Shown here piece after piece: positions 1 to 13,100 of a DNA stretch of 64,000 bases. Source of the stretch: Symsagittifera roscoffensis (taxonomy: Eukaryota > Xenacoelomorpha > Acoela > Convolutidae); contig NC_087070.1 in the NCBI RefSeq assembly GCF_963678635.1, positions 47,659,467-47,723,466 on the forward strand, written 5' to 3'. Under the pieces are notes generated by a model, which was not told the DNA's origin, searched no databases, and saw only the letters and a program-made list of their open reading frames with translations. Position 1 is the first letter of the stretch. Each line of letters starts with the position of its first letter. Position numbers and translations under genes: made by a program.

Positions 1-2230
1 TGCCTCGTCTAGTTCACCACTGAGAATAGCTGGGCCACCAAAGATGGCGAGAGCAGAACAAGGAGTTCAAACGAACCAAACCATGCAAGATCTAGATGGG
101 ATGCAAGATGAGCTGGAAAGGACCAGGAAGGAGCTGGATGAAATGACTAAGACCATGATCATTAAGGAGGACGACAGAACCCATGAGGAAATAGACGAAA
201 TCAGGAGATTCTCGAACAAAGAACTGAGGCTCACTAAGGAATACATGGAAGCACTGCCGAAATCCAATGAATACTGTAGACCAATCAGAAAGAAGTCACA
301 CGGTTACGTGTCCGGAGTCATAGAGATAGCGTACAACCCTTTCCTGAGTGAAGACATACGCGATTGCTTCTTTGATTACGAGCAAGCAGTGTTGCTAAGG
401 TTCTGGACGTCGAGAATTGCAACAATTAAAAGTGCTGCTAGTCCGCGGACCAAGCTGGGACTAGTCTTGGAAGAAAAGGTGACTGCACCTTCCGTGCCAA
501 AATCCGACAAACGAGTGGAGTTCGGATTGGGATTCTCAGATGAATTACTGAGAACGAGCTTGATGGTAGTGTGGGAACTGATGAGACCATCGTGGTGTCC
601 TAGTCCCCATGCTGATTCAATACTACTTGCAACACAAGATGTGCAGAGGGAACTAAATGCGGACTGTAACCTGCGTGATCTTAATATCATATACAATGTG
701 ATGGCAACAGCCTCTAAGAGCAACGGGGAAGACAAAGTGGAGTTGCCTGGCTGGGGACCAGAAGACTGGGTTAAACCTGTTAGCTGTCTGGCAGAAGAGT
801 GTGGACTGGAAGGTCACGTTTGTGGATGTCTAGATTGCGTGAAAACCCTGGAGAATCAACACAAACAGTTGACAATATTGTTTGGGAACATTGTGATGAA
901 AGCGAAGACGGAAACGGAATTGATCGCAGATTGCCATGGAGGAGCCGAGGTGAATCTAGTGACTGCACTAGGATTCTACAGTATGTTTGGTTCTTTAGAG
1001 ACCCTATTGAATCTAGAACAGAAACATGAGATGGTCACGGCCATCAGGGTAGAAGTGTTCCCAGGAGTTTTGCAGACTGAGCAAAAGCACATAGGAAAAT
1101 GGAGGGAAGCGATTGAGGCGGAAATTAACATCAAACACAGTGAAACTTATCGCAGACTATCGGGAGCGCGATATTTGGTGGGATCGACATTAGTTGCAAT
1201 GTGCAAGAGCAGATACCCAGTGCATTTCGTAGCTGTGGATGTAAAAAGTACGAGAACGATCGTGGATCAAGCCTTCTCAGTGCCAAAGTGTGTGAGATTA
1301 GCGAGAATGTCAGAAAGATCTTATGAGTTATTGTGCGAGATGTTCTCAGCAGTTCCAGAGAGAACTAAGGAGGAGTTGGAACCGATACTGGGAAAGAAGT
1401 TCATGGGATACGTCAGTGGGAACTTCAGCGATTTTGAAAGACAAAAACAGAGAGGATCCACCGTTACGGATTACAATACAGTAGATGAGAATGATGAAGT
1501 CCACCGAGTGATGATGCAAGTGGAACCACTACTAGAAGCTTCGCGAAAGTGTAACTGGAGGAGCATCATGTTAACGCATGATGAATTTCCCTGCCATTGC
1601 TTGCTGCAAACATGGTGATATTCCGGGCGTAGTAATCTGGTGTTGATCTGGGACTCTGGAGAGCTGCTCTCCATGGGTATACCAGACTCATCACGGCCCA
1701 TAGCAGTAGTGATAATGTGAGTTATGATGGCGATACGATGGCTGGAAGCTCATGTGAGAGAGAACAATAGACAGGAGGCGCCAACGAGAGAACAATTGCA
1801 GAAGTTGGATTGTCTAAAGATTTAGATCTTTTTGAGACCATGTGCAAGATTCTGAACATTCCGATGGAAGTAAAAAAGATATGGGCAAAAAGACGACTGA
1901 TGCCATGGCTTACAGCCAACATGACTGCATGGTTGTAGGAATATGCCAAAAAGCATATGTCGAAGCACGGCAGAGTGTACAGTGGGTATCAGCTGGACAT
2001 TGGGGCAGGAGCTTTCAAGCGAGCTTTCGTGATTCATCGGAATGCAGTGACCACCGCTGTGAAGAGAATTTGCAGGACAAGTGAACGTGATGGAAGGGAG
2101 AAAGAAGAGATGTTGAAGGAAGATTTGGAGAGAAACGTGACGTTGTGCCTTCACAATAGCTTCTGCAGAAACGGAGAATCTAATGTAGATCCCCTACCTT
2201 GTTGTAAACAGAGGGTAGAAGAGCAGCAGT
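1..2230 (+). pseudogene. Element B: post-pol module remnant with a conserved unknown protein
   Basis: This matches the post-pol region seen again at about 34.9-39.1 kb. It holds a short coiled-coil piece and then a long segment of a protein of unknown family. That segment is hydrophilic with scattered cysteines (for example CGCLDC around 830) and shows no signal peptide or membrane segment. A cysteine-containing tail protein, also seen at 32.1-32.5 kb and 38.7-39.1 kb, follows. I recognise no domain in the unknown protein. It is not an obvious envelope glycoprotein. The copy is broken. No LTR is visible between this module and the following gag region. Confidence 0.75.
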
Positions 2231-2265
2231 GTTGGAGGACTGCTTTCAACAGCGTCAGAATAGCT

Positions 2266-5200
2266 ATCGGAATGAAGAACACTTTCGGAAACATCTTTCC
2301 ATTCTCCATGGGAGTGGGTACAGGAAATGAACGTGAATCCCAGGAGGAAGAAGAGTACGATGAGGGGCAAGTGGAGTTTGGATCTCAAGTCAGCCTCAAT
2401 AGTTCGACCCAGGAGAATGAGGCGTACACCGACAGAGAGACTGGAACCATGGACAAATTTGGTGTGGTGAGAACGATAAGCAAAGACGCAAACACATCAG
2501 GCCAGGCAAGAGACTTTGCGAGTATGACAAATTCAGAGACGCGAACTGGGGAGAATAAAAACATAGGGCTAGGCAACGCATCGGCGGATCCTGAGGTGGA
2601 TAATGAAAAGACGTCGAGGCAGAGAATCAAAGCCCGAATCTCGACCAGCACGAACCTACCTGGGATCGACAGGGTGACAATGCCACTAGTGACGCCACTA
2701 GTAGAAACCGGGGCATCATTAGAAGAAGCCTTGAACAACATAGTGGGCAGTATACGAGAACAAAATGAACAGATGTCCATAAGAATGAGTGAACACGTTG
2801 AAAGAGAAAGTCTGCGTAAATCGCAATAGACAAGAAGTTGGTAGGAGCGAAAAACGCTCGAAGGAAAGAACGGACGAGCACATAGCGAAGAATTTGTCGC
2901 GAATGACAAGAGGAGCGGAACAGAGAGAGTTACGCTTAAGAGAGGACATGGAGAAGTTAAGAATTCAGCAAGAGCAGTATCTTGGGACTCTTGACACAAA
3001 GTCAGATGAGATGATGGAGAGGCGAACTCAGGCTATCATGGATAGGTTGGACGGGCTACTAGGCAGAAAGAGTGGACCAAAAGAAGGGGAACCTAACTCG
3101 GGAGGTCCCAGCAGGGAGCCGAAGGTGAACTTCACTAACCATCAAAGGAGGAGGACATATGGATCCACTAGAGGTAGGGGCAGTTCTTCAGGCTATGCCA
3201 CAAGGGATAATAGAACATGGGGCACAAACAGTAGAGCAAGTCCAACTGGGAACAGACAGACCTCAAAAGATCGACCGACGCAAGGCACACATGCAACTGG
3301 GAGAGGTGATTCCGGTAACAAGAGACATGCGAGCCCAGGGAGGAGTCATGTGGGCCAAGGGGGAAACAGTCACGGCGATTCGGATTGCAGGGATGCACCG
3401 AATGCAGAGCCCTTAACAAGGTGCGATGATACTCTGGCGGGCACTCGAGAGATGCTACGGCAATGGCCACAGCCTTTGAACCCCTAAACAGGTCTTTGGA
3501 GACATTCCTGACGAGGTTATCCAGAACTAATGAACGCAGTGAAAAGTCTAGAATAGTCTTTAACAAACCAAGATGCTATAAAGACGAATCTGACGGCTGC
3601 ATTGACACCTGGATAGAGGTGATGAAACTGCATTTTGACGAAGAAGACCTGTCAGAAAGGCAAGAGTGCAGTGCTCTCACCAGTAACTTGTAAGGGACAG
3701 CCCTAAACTGTGTGATGGCCAAAAATCAATATCAGCGGGATACTGCGGAGAAAATCTTCGAAATCTTGTTGAATCGTTTTGGCTCAGGGGTGCAGGGACA
3801 CCAAGCAATGATGCGCTTCGAGAAAAGGAGGCAACGAGAAGATGAGACGATAGACAAGTTTCTAGACAATTTGGAGATGCTTAGAAGGCGTAGCCAACCG
3901 GACGAGTCGAACAGGAGGATGAACCTGGCTGTAGCCTCAAAATTCATCGATGGTGTGAAGAATGATGAATTTCGAACAATGCTAGCAACGCATTACACAC
4001 CACTATCAACCAATGCGCCAACACCGGAGGAGTTGAGGCTCAAGTCAAAAGAGCATCTTTTGTTGAAACCTCCTTCAAGATCTGGATATTATAAGAACAA
4101 TTATGGCAATTTCAACAACGGACCAGCAAACCAAGGGAACAACTGGTACAAACCGAGGGTTGATATGGACAAAAGACGCTCTTGTGCCAATTGCAGTTCA
4201 ACGGATCATCATGTGTCAGCATGCCCAACTTATAAACAGGGCATGAAAGCAATAGACTTTAGCCTCGAGGATGAAGATGCGTCAGAAGTCGATCATGAAG
4301 ATTTCATGAGAGGAGTAGTTGCAAAATTCGGCCCGAGGTGTTTCTTTTGCAACTTGGAAGGCCATTTTAAATCGGATTGTCCGCAGTTCTGGGATGCTGT
4401 AGCAGACATCAAGCATCCAAGGCATGAGGAAGCTTTATTAGGAGTGAAAGCCAGCAAGGCTCGCCTATTGAGTGAAGCGGAGGCGCGCAGAAAAGACAAA
4501 CCGCAAGAGCTGGCGACGAAGAAAATGCAAGCGGTAACTGAAGAGACATGCGAACCGGAACCAGTGACTGCGGCCGCTGACTTCAAGATTGATTACAGGG
4601 CAGCCGCAAGGGATGCTCTAAATAGAGTGCAGCAGGAACTGGAGACAAAAGAGATCGAACAAAAAGTGAAACTCGAACTGGAAAATGAGAAACTACAGGA
4701 GAAACTGAATACATTCGAGGCGACAGAAGTCGAAGAGACAAAGGCACTAAGCAGTTTGAGCATGAAACTTAATGTGATCTCGGTCAGAGGTTCGGCATGG
4801 TGCCGCAAGGAAGCAAAATACAGTCAATAATCTCGGTAGTAGGACACCAGGTAATCAGAAATCTGAGTGAACCATCGGAGTTCACTTTGATGCATTTGGA
4901 CACATATGCAGATTATCTGAGGCAGGTGGAGCCACGCACTGATTCAAGAGCTGTGCGAGCACTACTAACAACGGCTGGCCCTCGCATAAAGAAGCTTCAT
5001 GGACACTACGTGGAAGTCTATGGGCCGTATCAAGTGACGCTGAATGTGGATGGAATCAGTATCTACACTAGGACTTATGTGACAACAGATAGTGACCAAA
5101 TAGGGCAGATCTATTTGGATGAGGAGGAACTCAAAGTCCGCAGGATAGGCCATGACGCCATGATGGAGCAAGACGCAGTACACATTGGGTACGAAGCAGA

Positions 5201-8200
5201 TGTGACTGCACATCTGCTCGACACCAATGGCAAGAAAATAGGAGTCACGGGGCTTCTGGACACAGGAGCGGTAGTGAGTGTGATGCCGATAAAAACTTGG
5301 GAAAGAATGGCCTTCACGAGGGAAGATCTAATTCCAACGAATCTCCGACTGGCCGTCGCCAATCGAGGAGCGATTTACGTAGCCGGAAGAACACCACATG
5401 GGAGGACGGGATCTTTGGATGAGCTTCCTGGTGGTAGAGAATTTGGACGACGCCGACCAATTCATCTTGGGCGGAGATTTCGTCAGGAATTTCGACGTGA
5501 TGATCGACTTGAACAACGGTCTAATAAGGATTAGGAACCCGGATTGGAAAAATGTTAAGAAACCAATTAATAGGATAATAACAGACGAAAACAAGGTACC
5601 AATTTTTTTAGACAGAAAATTAAAACTACAGCCGGGAAAACCAATAGTAGCAATTTTTAGAATGAGAAATTTAAATTCGTTTGGTGATAGTAAACAGGTT
5701 TGCTTTGTACCGAATCCAAAGAGTCAAAGCTCAGTGATTTTAGGCCGGAGCTTCTCGGTAACGCGAAACGGACTGTGTGTCAGTGTGTTATTGAACACAC
5801 TGGACACCACGGTTTCATTCCAGCGAGGAAAGAAGCTTGGTTACGCTTTGCCGATGAGGACCGACTATGAAGAGACACAAAACTTGAAAAAATATAGAGT
5901 GAAAGACTGTCCTTATCACGCCAATAAAGATAAAATTTTAAAAAGGGTTAATGAATTAAAATCTATTCATAAATTGTTTTCAATGAAGTCCGACACGGAC
6001 GACGGTTTATCGAGCTGCTCGAATTTTCCGGAACGCTCCTCGTCATATGAACTAGAGTCTTACAAACCGGTTTTGCCAGAGATAGAACATTTAAAAGGGA
6101 AAACAGGCGAGGGAGATTTCGAGCTACTACGGGAGGGTTTAAATCGGAACGCGGATGTATTCTCAAGACATAATGCGGATATCGGTTGCTGTAATTTCGT
6201 CGAACACGAAATCGAACTTGAGGAAGGCACCGTTCCCCATAAGAAAGGCGCAAGGCGAATGACGCCACATAAATCGGAAGCGTGCCGGGCTTGGGTTCTG
6301 CGGAAGAAGGATAGAGAAAAGACCGGATTCGCGTGTGAGTTGGGGTTGTACCAGTAGAAGAGGATGCCCTTCGGCTTGTGCAACGCAACGGCCACTTTTC
6401 AAAGACTGATGGCTCAGGCTTTGACCAGAGTGACAAAGAAGTACCGGAATCTTGTGATGTGTTACGTGGATGACGTAGTCATAGCAACACTGACCCTGGA
6501 AGACCACATTGATCGACTCGACGAGGTCTTTGGATGCATGAAAAGAGCAGGCTTGAAGTGCAAACCATCGAAATGTGAAATCTTTAGGGATTCGATTAAG
6601 TACCTGGGAAGAATGGTGGACAGGTATGGTGTGAGGCCGGACCCGGAAGCAGTAGAAGCTGCGTTGACATGGAAGGCTCTCAGAAAGGACACGCAGCTCA
6701 TGAGCTTCCTAGGGTTTGCCAACTACTACCGTGAGTTCATAAAAGGATATGCAGACAAGATGTATCCGATGCAGAAGCTGATGCGCAAAAAAGGGAAAAA
6801 GTTCGAATGGAGCGATGAAGCTCAAACGGTTTTTGAGAATATAAAGCGGGAACTGTGTGAAGCGCCAGTGCTAGGCATGCCTACTGAAAAGGGCATGTAT
6901 GTTCTTGACACAGACGCATTAGTGGTAGCCATCTCGGGAATACTGCATCAGGAGCAGGAATGGAATGGAAGAACGGTTCTCCGTCCCATTGCATACGGCA
7001 GCAAGGTCTTGAGTGACACTGAGATGAAATATGGTGCAACAAAAGCAGAAATATTTGCAGTAGTCACTTTCGTAGAAAAGTACCGCGCATACTTGGGGAG
7101 CGCTCCCTTTAAGTTACGCGTGGAAAACAGGGCGTTATCCTGGTTAAAGACATACTCGATGAATCAGAGTTATATTGGTAGATGGATAGTAAGATTGGAT
7201 GGCTACCACATGATAAACGAGCACAGGATGCGTGACAAACACCAGAACGCTGACAGCCTCAGCAAGAAAACCGAGTTCTTTGAAAGACTGGAACAGAAGC
7301 AATCCAATCAGGCGGAAATAAAGGAAGGATTCTCGTGTCTGGACAACTTCCCTTGACGAGATGGTTGGACAAGTCTGGACATCCAGTTTCAGGACATCCT
7401 GAGTTACTTGTAGAGAAAGCAGCGAAAGATCCTATCCAAGGAGGACCCGGTGCCTTGGATCTGTTGCTGCGCTCAAAACTGGTCCAGCGGGAACTATCTC
7501 GCATGAACATTATCAGCCTCTCATTATTGGGTAAAACGGTGCATGTCACACCGCAAGTGATGCGGATGCTGGGTGGATATTTAGAAAGAGAAGTGACCAG
7601 AGATGACCCCGAGTGGGCAGCAGCATTGGCATCACTGACAGTCAGGGAGAAGGTGAAGATCATGCCGTCCAGACGACAACACGAAGCGAACGAGAGGGAT
7701 TGTAGGACAATAGTTCAGCAACTAGTATCCTAAATACCACACGAGGTTTTAACCAGTACTTCTTTCGGACGATAAGAACAGGGGAGCAATACGCGAAGGA
7801 AAACCGTTACCTTTGTCGACCAGGATAAAGAAGGTGGAAAGGTTGAACAAAACCTGGTGCAAGATTGTTTGTCCGGGGAGACGAACAATGAGAAGAGCCA
7901 GCGAGTTCAAGATCAACACCCGGGACAAGGAAGTTTGTCCGGGGAGTCTGATGTAGATGAGGAAGTTCCTGATGGGAAGCAGGACCTGGAGAACAAAGTT
8001 TTGTCTGGGGAGTTCAGATGGATGAGAAGAAAGCACAGAACTGACCCAGGAGATGGTGCAGACTCCGTCGCAGACTCTTCAACAGATGACAACTCCCGAA
8101 ACTCAGGAATTGACACCTACTCAGACAGGAACTCGAGCTCAGGATCGGAACTGTCAGAATTAGCGATCCACACACTACTAGTGGAAACTCGAGCAAGGGA

Positions 8201-9130
8201 TCTGGATAGAGAGGTATACCATACCAGGTGAAAGAGTCTTTGATAACGCAGCGGATGATCTGGAGACAATAGCGGTCTGTTGCCGCAAAAAGAGGTAGTC
8301 AGGACTGATCTTCAGCCATTGGAACAGGAAACACAGCCATTGGCAAAGATTTGGTGCGTTAAGATGGAGGAGGATACGCATCGGCCCAATGAGCTGAATA
8401 GTCAGATGAGGGTCATGAAGACGTACTTGAAGGCGAGATACAGACTCTCGGATCTTCTAAGAGCGCAGAGAAATGACCGCATGACAAGCAACCTGAAAAG
8501 GTGGATCGAAAATGGTTCTCCGGACAAAGGACACCTCGAGGAAGACAGTTACCGCATTCTGAGACAGTATTTAATTCAGAAAGAGGGAAGGTTATACTTG
8601 AACAAGGACGGGATTGTGGCTTGCAAGAGAAGAGATGAGGACAAAGTCCTATACAAGTATAACGCGATAGTGTTGCCGCAACTCTATCAGACAGAACTCT
8701 TGTTCAGGTCGCATGATCAGATGGGCCATCAGGGGAACGACAAAGTGTATCAGAGGATCCTTTGAGTGGCCTGGAATGAAGAAGGCATGCGAGAAGTGGG
8801 TAACAGCATGTCTGTCATGCCAACAGGTCAAGGATCCAAGGAAATTGTGATTTCCCTTGCAATCGATCGAGTCGTCTGTATTCAACGAGGTGGTGCAGAT
8901 AGATCACCAAAAGATATGCATGACAGACAGTGGTTATAATCAGGTGTTGGTCATGATAGATCACTTCACGAAGTATGCAGAGGCCGTGCCCTGCATAACT
9001 GCCTCGGCGGAAGAGACGTGCGACCACCTGATCAATACGTGGATAGCGAGACACGGTTGTCCGTTGACGTTTCAATCGGATAATGGAACAGCTTTCGTCG
9101 GAGAGCTCACGAAAGAGCTAATTAGACGCT
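2266..9130 (+). pseudogene. Element B: gag-pol block, copy 1 (fossil)
   Basis: This is colinear with the open Gag-Pol frame of element A (20670-30020) and reads in the same direction. Recognisable parts are the acidic Gag N-terminus (about 2.3 kb), coiled coil (2.7-3.1 kb), Gag core (3.6-4.0 kb), two CX2CX4HX4C knuckles (4.2 and 4.35 kb), aspartic protease LLDTGA (about 5.26 kb), reverse transcriptase with YVDD (about 6.47 kb), RNase H (about 6.9-7.2 kb), linker, and integrase (about 8.7-9.1 kb). The copy is broken in several places. It is almost identical to copy 2 over about 4.7-8.8 kb. Confidence 0.9.
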
Positions 9131-9325
9131 CACAGGTTGCTCAAGTCTGGACACCACGGACACCACACTGGACACCACGGTTTCATTCCATCGTGGAAAG
9201 AAGCTTGGTTACGCTTTGCCGATGAGGACCGACTATGAAGAGACACAAAACTTGAAAAAATATAGTGTGAAAGACTGTCCTTATCACGCCAATAAAGATA
9301 AAATTTTAAAAAGGATTAATGAATT
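9131..9325 (+). repeat. Short repeated piece of the protease-RT linker
   Basis: About 180 bp duplicates the linker segment seen at about 5.81-5.96 kb and 11.27-11.42 kb, and lies directly behind the integrase part of copy 1. It marks the internal rearrangement that produced the two gag-pol blocks. Confidence 0.75.
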
Positions 9326-10130
9326 TTTTATTTTGCGTTTTCCTTTTTTTGATGATGTTGTTATGGCTTCTGAGTCGGAAAAAAAATTTGGTCGTCGATC
9401 GGGTTATTTTTGTTTAGGGAATCTTTTTTTTCTTGAAGTTCGTGTAATGTGTTTGTGTCTGATTCTGAGACTGCGTTTCTTTGTTTTGAAAATCGTGTTC
9501 TGATAACTTGTTTTTGTTTTGTTTTTATTGTATTTTTTCGCGTTTGCCGTTTTGATCTTATATATCCTATTGTTTGTCTGTGTGGTGTGATTGATGAAAG
9601 TTCTTCACCACGTTTTTGCCCTCTGTGATTTTTCACAGGGGACGAATTTCTGGTTAACAAAGTGCACCAGAACAAACGCAAAACCCGAGAAAGATGTCAT
9701 CTTCAACCATCAAGGATTGAAAAGAAGGATTCTCGAGGAAAGGATTAAAACTTTCATGGAACACTATTTGATTAACGATTCTTGCAAAGAAATTTTCCTG
9801 TTTTTCTGTCACAACTGCAGACAAATGCACCAAATTTAAAGTGACTTTTAGTAATTTAGAATCAATCCTCCTGCCACCGTTGATTTCATAGTATTATATG
9901 TTTTCTTTTTGGTATTACTAAAATTGCTATTAATTTTATAGACGATAAAAAGATCTTGGAAAACTGAACGCTATCTCATCAAACAACTGCAAAGTATAAA
10001 AACGACCATATGAAAGACGAGCAAACCAGGTATTTGTCTAGATTTTGAGGCGACATGGGAAGGACAATAATGTGACGGAAGGTCTTGCGTGCGAATTCAA
10101 TCGTTTCAGAAAGAAGGCGTAGTTGTGTGG
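9326..10130 (+). other. Non-element DNA between the two gag-pol blocks
   Basis: This roughly 800-bp stretch has no counterpart in element A or in the other B parts. It is more AT-rich and T-rich on this strand, like the host DNA on the right of the window. It includes an open stretch at 9591-9839 whose last part reads like coding sequence (CHNC motif, basic and acidic residues). That stretch is preceded by a splice-acceptor-like TTTTTCACAG ending near 9640. It could be a captured host gene fragment or ordinary filler. I do not recognise the peptide. Confidence 0.5.
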
Positions 10131-13100
10131 CTCTATTGAAAAGGTTGAAAATGAGAAACTACAGGAGAAACTGAATACATTCGAGGCGACAGAAGTCGAA
10201 GAGACAAAGGCACCAACTAGTTTGAGCATGAAACTTAATGTGATCTCCGGTCAGAGGTTCGGCATGGTGCCGCAAGGAAGCAAAATACAGTCAATAATCT
10301 CGGTATTTGGACACCAAGTAATCAGAAATCTGAGTGAACCATCGGAGTTCACTTTAATGCATTTGGACACATATGCAGATTATCTGAGGCAGGTGGAGCC
10401 ACGCACTGATTCAAGAGCTGTGCGAGCACTACTAACAACGGGTGGCCCTCGCATAAAGAAGCTTCTTGGACACTACGTGGAAGTCTATGGGCCGTATCAA
10501 GTGACGCTGAACGTGGATGGAATCAGTATCTACACTAGGACTTATGTGACAACAGATAGTGACCAAATAGGGCAGATCTATTTGGGCGAGGAGGAACTCA
10601 AAGTCCGCAGGATAGGCCATGACGCCATGATGGAGCAAGACGCAGTACACATTGGGTACGAAGCAGATGTGACTGCACATCTGCTCGACACCAATGGCAA
10701 GAAAATAGGAGTCACGGGGCTTCTGGACACAGGAGCGGTAGTGAGTGTGATGCCGATAAAAACTTGGGAAAGAATGGCCTTCACGAGGGAAAATCTAATT
10801 CCAACGAATCTCCGACTGGCCGCCGCCAATCGAGGAGCGATTTACCTAGCCGGAGGAACACCACATGGGAGGACGGGATCTTTGGATGAGCTTCCTGGTG
10901 GTAGAGAATTTGGACGACGCCGACCAATTCATCTTGGGCGGAGATTTCGTCAGGAGTTTTGACGTGATGATCGACTTGAACAACGGTCTAATAAGGATTA
11001 GGAACCCGGATCGGAAGTATGTTAAGAAACCAATTAATAAGATAATAACAGACGAAAACAAGGTACCAATTTTTTTAGACAGAAAATTAAAACTACAGCA
11101 GGGAAAACCAATAGTAGCAATTTTTAGAATGAGAAATTTAAATTCGTTTAGTGATAGTAAACAGGTTTGCTTGGTACCGAATCCAAAGAGTCAAAGCTCA
11201 GTGATTTTAGGCCGGAGCTTCTCGGTAACGCGAAACGGACTGTGTGTCAGTGTGTTATTGAACACACTGGACACCACGGTTTCATTCCAGCGTGGAAAGA
11301 AGCTTGGTTACGCTTTGCCGATGAGCACCGACTATGAAGAGACACAAAACTTGAAAAAATATAGTGTGAAAGACTGTCCTTATCACGCCAATAAAGATAA
11401 AATTTTAAAAAGGATTAATTAATTAAAATCTATTCATAAATTGTTTTCAATGAAGTCCGACACGGACGACGGTTTATCGAGCTGCTCGAATTTTCCGGAA
11501 CGCCCCTCGTCATATGAACTAAAGTCTTACAAACCGGTTTTGCCAGAGATAGAACATTTAAAAGGGAAAACAGGCGAGGGAGATTTCGAGCTACTACGGG
11601 AGGGTTTAAATCGGAACGCGGATGTATTCTCAAGACATAAGGCGGATATCGGTTGCTGTAATTTCGTCGAACACGAAATCGAACTTGAGGAAGGCGCCGT
11701 TCCCCATAGGAAAGGCGCAAGGCGAATGACGCCACATAAATCGGAAGCGTGCCGGGCTTGGGTTCTGCGGAAGAAGGATAGAGAAAAGACCGGATTCGTG
11801 TGTGAGTTGGGGTTGTACCAGTGGAAGAGGATGCCCTTCGGCTTTTGCAACGCAACGGCCACTTTTCAAAGACTGATGGCTCAGGCTTTGACCAAAGTGA
11901 CAAAGAAGTACGGGAATCTTGTGATGTGTTACGTGGATGACGTAGTCATAGCAACACTGACCCTGGAAGACCACATTGATCGACTCGACGAGGTCTTTGG
12001 ATGCATGAAAAGAGCAGGCTTGAAGTGCAAACCATCGAAATGTGAAATCTTTAGGGATTCGATTAAGTACCTGGGAAGAATGGTGGAGAGGCATGGTGTG
12101 AGGCCGGACCCGGAAGCAGTAGAAGCTGCGTTGACATGGAAGGCTCTCAGAACGGACACGCAGCTCATGAGCTTCCTAGGGTTTGCCAACTACTACCGTG
12201 AGTTCATAAAAGGATATGCAGACAAGATGTATCCGATGCAGAAGCTGATGCGCAACAAAGGGAAAAAGTTCGAATGGAGCGATGAAGCTCAAACGGTTTT
12301 TGAGAACATAAAGCGGAAACTGTGTGAAGCGCCAGTGCTAGGCATGCCTACTGAAAAGGGCATGTATGTTCTTGACACAGACGCATCAGTGGTAGCCATC
12401 TCGGGAATACTGCATCAGGAGCAGGAATGGAATGGAAGAACGGTTCTCCGTCCCATTGCATATGGCAGCAAGGTCTTGAGTGTCACTGAGATGAAATATG
12501 GTGCACCAAAAGCAGAAATATTTGCAGTAGTCACTTTCGTAGAAAAGTACCGCGCATACTTGGGGAGCGCTCCCTTTAAGTTACGCGTGGAAAACAGGGC
12601 GTTATCCTGGTTAAAGACCTACTCGATGGATCAGAGTTATATTGGTAGATGGATAGTAAGATTGGATGGCTACCAAATGAAAATCGAGCACAGAATGCGC
12701 GATAAACACCAGAATGCTGACAACCTCAGCAAGAAAACTGAGTTCTATGAAAGATTGGAACAGAAGCAAGCCAATCAGGCAGAAATAAAGGAAGGATTCT
12801 TGTTTGTGGACAAAGAAATTTATGAAGCGCTTCCCTTAACGAGATGGTTGGACAAGTCTGGACATCCAATTTCAGGACATCCTGAGTTACTTGTAGAGAA
12901 AGCAGCGAAAGATCCTATCCAAGGAGGAGCCGGTGCCTTGGATCTGTTGCTGCGCTCAAAACTGGTCCAGCGGGAACTATCTCGCATGAACATTATCAGC
13001 CTCTCATTATTGGGTAAAACGGTGCATGTCACACCGCAAGTGATGCGGATGCTGGGTGGATATTTAGAAAGAGAAGTGACCAGAGATGACCCCGAGTGGG

